DNA of 16,163 nucleotides from Acidobacteriaceae bacterium. Lineage in GTDB: Bacteria; Acidobacteriota; Terriglobia; Terriglobales; Acidobacteriaceae. The position numbers were made by a program, and so were the translations under genes. Under the pieces are notes generated by a model. The model saw nothing but the letters and a program-made list of their open reading frames with translations, was not told where the DNA came from and did no database searches. This document shows, one piece after another, positions 13,415-16,163 of the stretch. The stretch is taken from positions 1 through 16,163 of the forward strand of contig JAOAPG010000407.1 in NCBI GenBank assembly GCA_025462785.1. The letters run 5' to 3'. The stretch's first letter is position 1. Each line of letters begins with the position of its first letter.

Positions 13415-14323
13415 TTAGTACCCGAAATCTGTTTGCGCTGCATAGGCGTGCTGCTTCACTTTCAGGTCTTCGATTCTGGCTTGTCCAAGTCGAGTCAGAT
13501 AGGCGGGTCGATCTTTCACGCCATAAACCCACTGCTCGAGCCAAACGTCTGAGTCCGCTTTGGTTTTCGTTTGCTGATGGTAAGCCTGGAAGAAGGCATC
13601 GTCGCGCTTGTAGCATCCTTGAACTGGGGATGGGTGGGCTCCGTAGGGGCACTCGACGACAGCGTTCACCAAAAATCCGGGGATGACTGTTCTATTTGGA
13701 TCGCTCGCAATCACTTCCGCCTCGACGATCTCTTCGGCCATCACGATTACCCGTTTCGCGGCGCGAACTGCTTCGATCATGACTCCGAAATTTCCCCAGC
13801 AATGCGCATTGCCCTCGCGATCTGCGCGTTGCACGTGCACAATGGCCACGTCTGGAATGAGGGCACGCACCGCCCAAAGCGTTTCTTTCGGCTCGAACGG
13901 GGAGATGACTTGATAGAAAAAATGATTGCCCTTGGTTAGATCGCTGCCGAGCGCGGTGCGGGTCGGCAGGAATGGGACTCCCATTGCACCAGCTTGCAAT
14001 GCCAGTGCTATGGTGAAGTTCGTCATATTGAAAACTTTCATTCCTTCTTCTTCCACGGCGCGGCGGAAATTGTAGGCTGAGCCCATCATGACGTTCCCCA
14101 CCCATGCGGCGATGATCTTTTCGGCGCAACCGGCGGCAATCAATTGATCGAAGAGAATGTCGGAGATGGGTCCGATCAGAGTGAGTCCACGTTTTTTCTC
14201 GCGGATGATTTCGTGTCCGGCGGCGAAGGGGATCATCTGTTCGAGTTGCAGACCAAGCGCGACAGACGCTCCGTCGGGAACGAGTTCAGCGATCGCGTCG
14301 CGCATGGATAGGAGCTTAGACAT
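13415..14323 (-). CDS. CoA-transferase-like subunit A (GctA/IpdA-type)
   Basis: The product has 302 residues and a class I CoA-transferase alpha fold. MRDAIAELVPDGASVALG is the standard start. GLTLIGPISDILFDQLIAAG and KIIAAWVGNVMMGSAYNFRR form the core, and AGAMGVPFLPTRTALGSDL is the conserved P.LPTR..LG.D block. PDVAIVHVQRADREGNAHCW (the ..HV..AD..GN.. motif) and KRVIVMAEEIV follow. The group includes glutaconate CoA-transferase and IpdA, half of a ring-opening hydrolase of steroid degradation. Around residues 99-102 the sequence is NMTN, where I recall IpdA-type proteins carrying a Glu-rich ExExxN motif, so the chemistry may differ; this is from memory. It overlaps the preceding membrane-protein gene by 8 nt. 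Subunit B is two genes upstream. Confidence 0.88.
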   Translation of the reverse strand: MSKLLSMRDAIAELVPDGASVALGLQLEQMIPFAAGHEIIREKKRGLTLIGPISDILFDQLIAAGCAEKIIAAWVGNVMMGSAYNFRRAVEEEGMKVFNMTNFTIALALQAGAMGVPFLPTRTALGSDLTKGNHFFYQVISPFEPKETLWAVRALIPDVAIVHVQRADREGNAHCWGNFGVMIEAVRAAKRVIVMAEEIVEAEVIASDPNRTVIPGFLVNAVVECPYGAHPSPVQGCYKRDDAFFQAYHQQTKTKADSDVWLEQWVYGVKDRPAYLTRLGQARIEDLKVKQHAYAAQTDFGY

Positions 14324-14720
14324 ACGTGATTTTCGACCAGAACCACCAGATTGCGTAACTGCATCCGCCGATTTCGAACATCAACTCAATTAGCTTGAGA
14401 AATGCGGCGTTTGCTTGTTGGGTATCAATACCTGCCTTGAGTGCCCACAGCAGAATCCGAGAAGCAGGTCCAACCGCAGCTACGATGCACAGAAACCGGA
14501 CATGGCGCTCCTTTACGTTAAGAAAGAACCATCCACTTTCTCCGCGGAAAATCCAGGTGTACCAACCGACCGATTTCACTGGCCAATTACGATGCAGAAT
14601 ATTAAATACTGTTCCAGCCATAAACATCGAGCAAATGAGAAACCACGACACCATCCCAGCTGCCAACAGCCAGTCTGAGTCGAGCGCTAAATCGCTTCTT
14701 CGGCGCTGGCGATAACTCAA
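14316..14720 (-). CDS. Small integral membrane protein of unknown function
   Basis: The product has 134 residues with a TTG start at 14720. The frame is closed by a TGA just upstream, and AGG lies about 7 nt before the TTG; the next Met is only at residue 23, inside the first membrane helix. Three hydrophobic segments are visible: about 17-42 (WLLAAGMVSWFLICSMFMAG...), 74-96 (RFLCIVAAVGPASRILLWAL) and 105-128 (AAFLKLIELMFEIGGCSYAI...). It is rich in Trp. The gene starts 4 nt after the enoyl-CoA hydratase stop and its end overlaps the subunit A start by 8 nt (ATGTCTAA), so it is translationally embedded in the operon. I recognise no family. A late insertion into the operon is possible. Confidence 0.72.
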   Translation of the reverse strand: MSYRQRRRSDLALDSDWLLAAGMVSWFLICSMFMAGTVFNILHRNWPVKSVGWYTWIFRGESGWFFLNVKERHVRFLCIVAAVGPASRILLWALKAGIDTQQANAAFLKLIELMFEIGGCSYAIWWFWSKITYV

Positions 14721-14724
14721 TCAT

Positions 14725-15510
14725 TTACCTGTTGCCTTTCCACTTTGGCTCGCGTTTTTCCATAAAAGCGGCGACTCCCTCTTGGGCGTCTTCGGTTTTC
14801 ATCAACTCTTCCAAGTAAATCTTCTCGGCTCGCGCCAAGCCCTTGTCGAAATGGATCGCATGCCATCCATACATCGCTTTCTTGGTTACGGCCAGGGCTG
14901 CGGGACTGAGTTTCGCCAAATGGTCAACCGATTCCTGCACAAACGTTTCGACCTCTGCATCGGCTACCGCAGCATTGGCGAGACCAATATTTGCTGCTTC
15001 CCTGCCGCTAATGCTGCGTCCAGTCAAAATCAGATCGGCTGCTTGCCTATGACCTACTAAAGCGGAGAGAACCGTAACGGCCACGGGTGGATAGCATCCT
15101 AGCTTGATCTCTGGAAATCCCCAGGTTGCGGTCTCAGACGTATACACAAGATCGCAAACCATCGCTAGCTCCGCACCTCCGCCAAGGCAGTTGCCGCGAA
15201 CGGCAGCGATGCTGACCTTGCTCGAGCCGACGATTGCATGAAAGATGGCATGGAACTTTGTGAGCATGGTCGCGACGTTCTCTGGCGTGTGAGCGGCGAC
15301 ATCGACTCCGGCGGAAAAGGCCTGCTGCGAGCCGGACAGGATCACCGCAACGATCTCCGGATCGGCTTCTATGTCAGCTAACGCTTTGCCTAATTCGTCC
15401 ATCATCGGTAGGTCAATAACGTTCAATGACGGATTGTGCAACGTTATCCGCGCGATCGGGCGCTGAACGTCGATTATAAGTCGGGATGTAGGCGTCGGTT
15501 CTGTAGTCAT
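14725..15510 (-). CDS. Enoyl-CoA hydratase/isomerase (crotonase family)
   Basis: The product has 261 residues. The oxyanion-hole segments are SQQAFSAGVDVAA (61-73, with Ala67 and Gly68) and RGNCLGGGAELAMVCDL (105-121, Gly110-112). Both acid/base glutamates of true hydratases are present: Glu114 in GGGAEL and Glu134 in WGFPEIKLGCYPP, which supports a hydratase or hydrolase rather than a bare isomerase. A C-terminal helical part (LARAEKIYLEELMKTEDAQE, then FMEKREPKW) closes the fold. The substrate is not identifiable from sequence. Lying between CoA-transferase-like subunits B and A, it may act on the same acyl-CoA ring or chain intermediates, as EchA20 does beside IpdAB in actinobacterial steroid degradation; this comparison is inference. 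Confidence 0.93.
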   Translation of the reverse strand: MTTEPTPTSRLIIDVQRPIARITLHNPSLNVIDLPMMDELGKALADIEADPEIVAVILSGSQQAFSAGVDVAAHTPENVATMLTKFHAIFHAIVGSSKVSIAAVRGNCLGGGAELAMVCDLVYTSETATWGFPEIKLGCYPPVAVTVLSALVGHRQAADLILTGRSISGREAANIGLANAAVADAEVETFVQESVDHLAKLSPAALAVTKKAMYGWHAIHFDKGLARAEKIYLEELMKTEDAQEGVAAFMEKREPKWKGNR

Positions 15511-15541
15511 GGTCGCGTCATCTTCGTGTCATGGTCGAGGT

Positions 15542-15561
15542 CGCGGACAAGAGTGTCCGCG
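15542..15561. repeat. REP-like hairpin inside the CoA operon
   Basis: CGCGGACA (15542-15549) and TGTCCGCG (15554-15561) form a perfect 8-bp stem around AGAG in the 65-bp gap between subunit B and the enoyl-CoA hydratase. There is no T run. It shares the GGACA/TGTCC core with the palindromes at 4713-4741, which suggests a dispersed intergenic repeat. It might also affect relative expression within the operon. Confidence 0.5.
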
Positions 15562-15575
15562 CCACACATGCAAAT

Positions 15576-16163
15576 TCAGCTGGTCCAAAATCGTTCTTTA
15601 TCGTAAGTGCGGATTGCTTTTAATTCCTCGGCTGTTGGTTCGGCCGTTACGGTTAGACTGTCACTGAGTTTAAGGTTCCAGCCCGTGTTATTTACAACGT
15701 CTTCGGTTTCGACGCCCGGATGCACAGAAGAGAGGTAAGCTTCGCCATCGTCTCCAAATCGAAACACAGCTTTCGTTGTAATTATTGCCGCCGGGCCTCC
15801 TCGTGGCAGGCCAGCGCGTCTGCGCCACCCCGGGCCTTCTCCGTTGCCAGGGCTGGTCAGAAACGAAACGCGCTCGGGCAGGCGTTCCCTGCTGTGGTCC
15901 AGCAATACTACGAAGCGATGTGCCAATGACGCGATGTCGCATGCGCCACCGGAGCCGGGCAGCCGGATCAATCCCTTCGGCCCGCGGACTTCGGTTGAAT
16001 TCAAATTGCCGAAACGATCGACCTCCGCCGCTCCCAAAAATCCGAGATGCACGCGGCCGGATTGCAAGAGGCTCATGACCCCGAGCATGTCAAGACACTG
16101 AGTTGCTCCAAGAATATTCGGCGAATCGGCCATGGTGTAGATCAGTTCAGAATCGGGGGTCGA
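15576..16163 (-). CDS. CoA-transferase-like subunit B (GctB/IpdB-type), partial
   Basis: The frame is open to the window edge, so the N-terminus is missing; 195 codons are visible, starting within STPDSELIYTMADSPNI. GFLGAAEVDRFGNLNSTEVR is the conserved G.A.VDR.GN.N..... block, and RLPGSGGACDIASLAHR the GsGGA.DIA glycine-rich motif that contacts CoA in class I CoA-transferases. Further conserved blocks are RFVVLLDHSRERLPERVSFL and GGPAAIITTKAVFRFGDDGE. The family's active-site Glu motif lies in the N-terminal part outside the window, so transferase and hydrolase roles cannot be told apart here. It is the first visible gene of the minus-strand operon and pairs with the subunit A gene at 13415-14323. 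Confidence 0.88.
   Translation of the reverse strand, partial: STPDSELIYTMADSPNILGATQCLDMLGVMSLLQSGRVHLGFLGAAEVDRFGNLNSTEVRGPKGLIRLPGSGGACDIASLAHRFVVLLDHSRERLPERVSFLTSPGNGEGPGWRRRAGLPRGGPAAIITTKAVFRFGDDGEAYLSSVHPGVETEDVVNNTGWNLKLSDSLTVTAEPTAEELKAIRTYDKERFWTS

Noticed and set aside
1..16163. Search for a defence island, CRISPR array, toxin-antitoxin pair or prophage.
   Set aside because: No regularly spaced repeats, nuclease/helicase sets, toxin-antitoxin pairs, integrases or phage structural genes were recognised on either strand.

Overview
The window looks like a chromosomal segment of an Acidobacteriota (Terriglobia-like) bacterium. This is inferred from gene content: secreted LolA-like and TonB-like proteins of the kind abundant in that phylum, a beta-propeller 'lactonase' remnant, an ArsR/SRPBCC pair and a long exported VOC protein. 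No rRNA, tRNA, CRISPR array or complete insertion sequence was seen.

Layout. (1) 1-3530 is mostly decaying accessory DNA: a Lumazine_bd_2-like exported protein with a frameshift (82-517, -), an aldo/keto reductase with four separate lesions including an internal inversion (688-1678, -), an intact ArsR regulator plus SRPBCC pair (1856-2672, +), a small membrane protein with a +1 frameshift (2678-3167, +) and a beta-propeller remnant (3201-3527, +). (2) 3623-6531 is intact: a secreted double-VOC protein (+), tRNA pseudouridine synthase TruB (-) and a rhomboid protease (+). (3) 6554-12375 is a minus-strand run. In transcription order it holds a small hypothetical ORF, an H-NOX haem sensor broken by a nonsense codon and a frameshift, a possible small ORF, a large exported LolA-like protein, a TonB-like protein with a frameshift, and a membrane diguanylate cyclase. 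(4) 12435-13049 is ribA (+). (5) 13079-16163 is a minus-strand operon: CoA-transferase-like subunit B (cut by the window edge), an enoyl-CoA hydratase, a small membrane protein, CoA-transferase-like subunit A and a rhodanese. It resembles the IpdA/IpdB/EchA20 set of steroid-ring degradation, but with the A and B subunits separated.

Two themes stand out. First, accessory genes are riddled with lesions while the core genes and the CoA operon are clean over about 10 kb. This favours real gene decay over random sequencing error, although several single lesions are one-base indels and need read-level checking. The clearest lesion is an 84-bp stretch inside the aldo/keto reductase that reads correctly only on the opposite strand. 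Second, three intact plus-strand genes (arsR-like, VOC, ribA) have good promoter hexamers only 6-9 nt before the start codon and lack Shine-Dalgarno sequences, so they are probably translated from leaderless mRNAs. Short palindromic REP-like elements occupy several intergenic gaps. I did not find a convincing new defence or mobile system.
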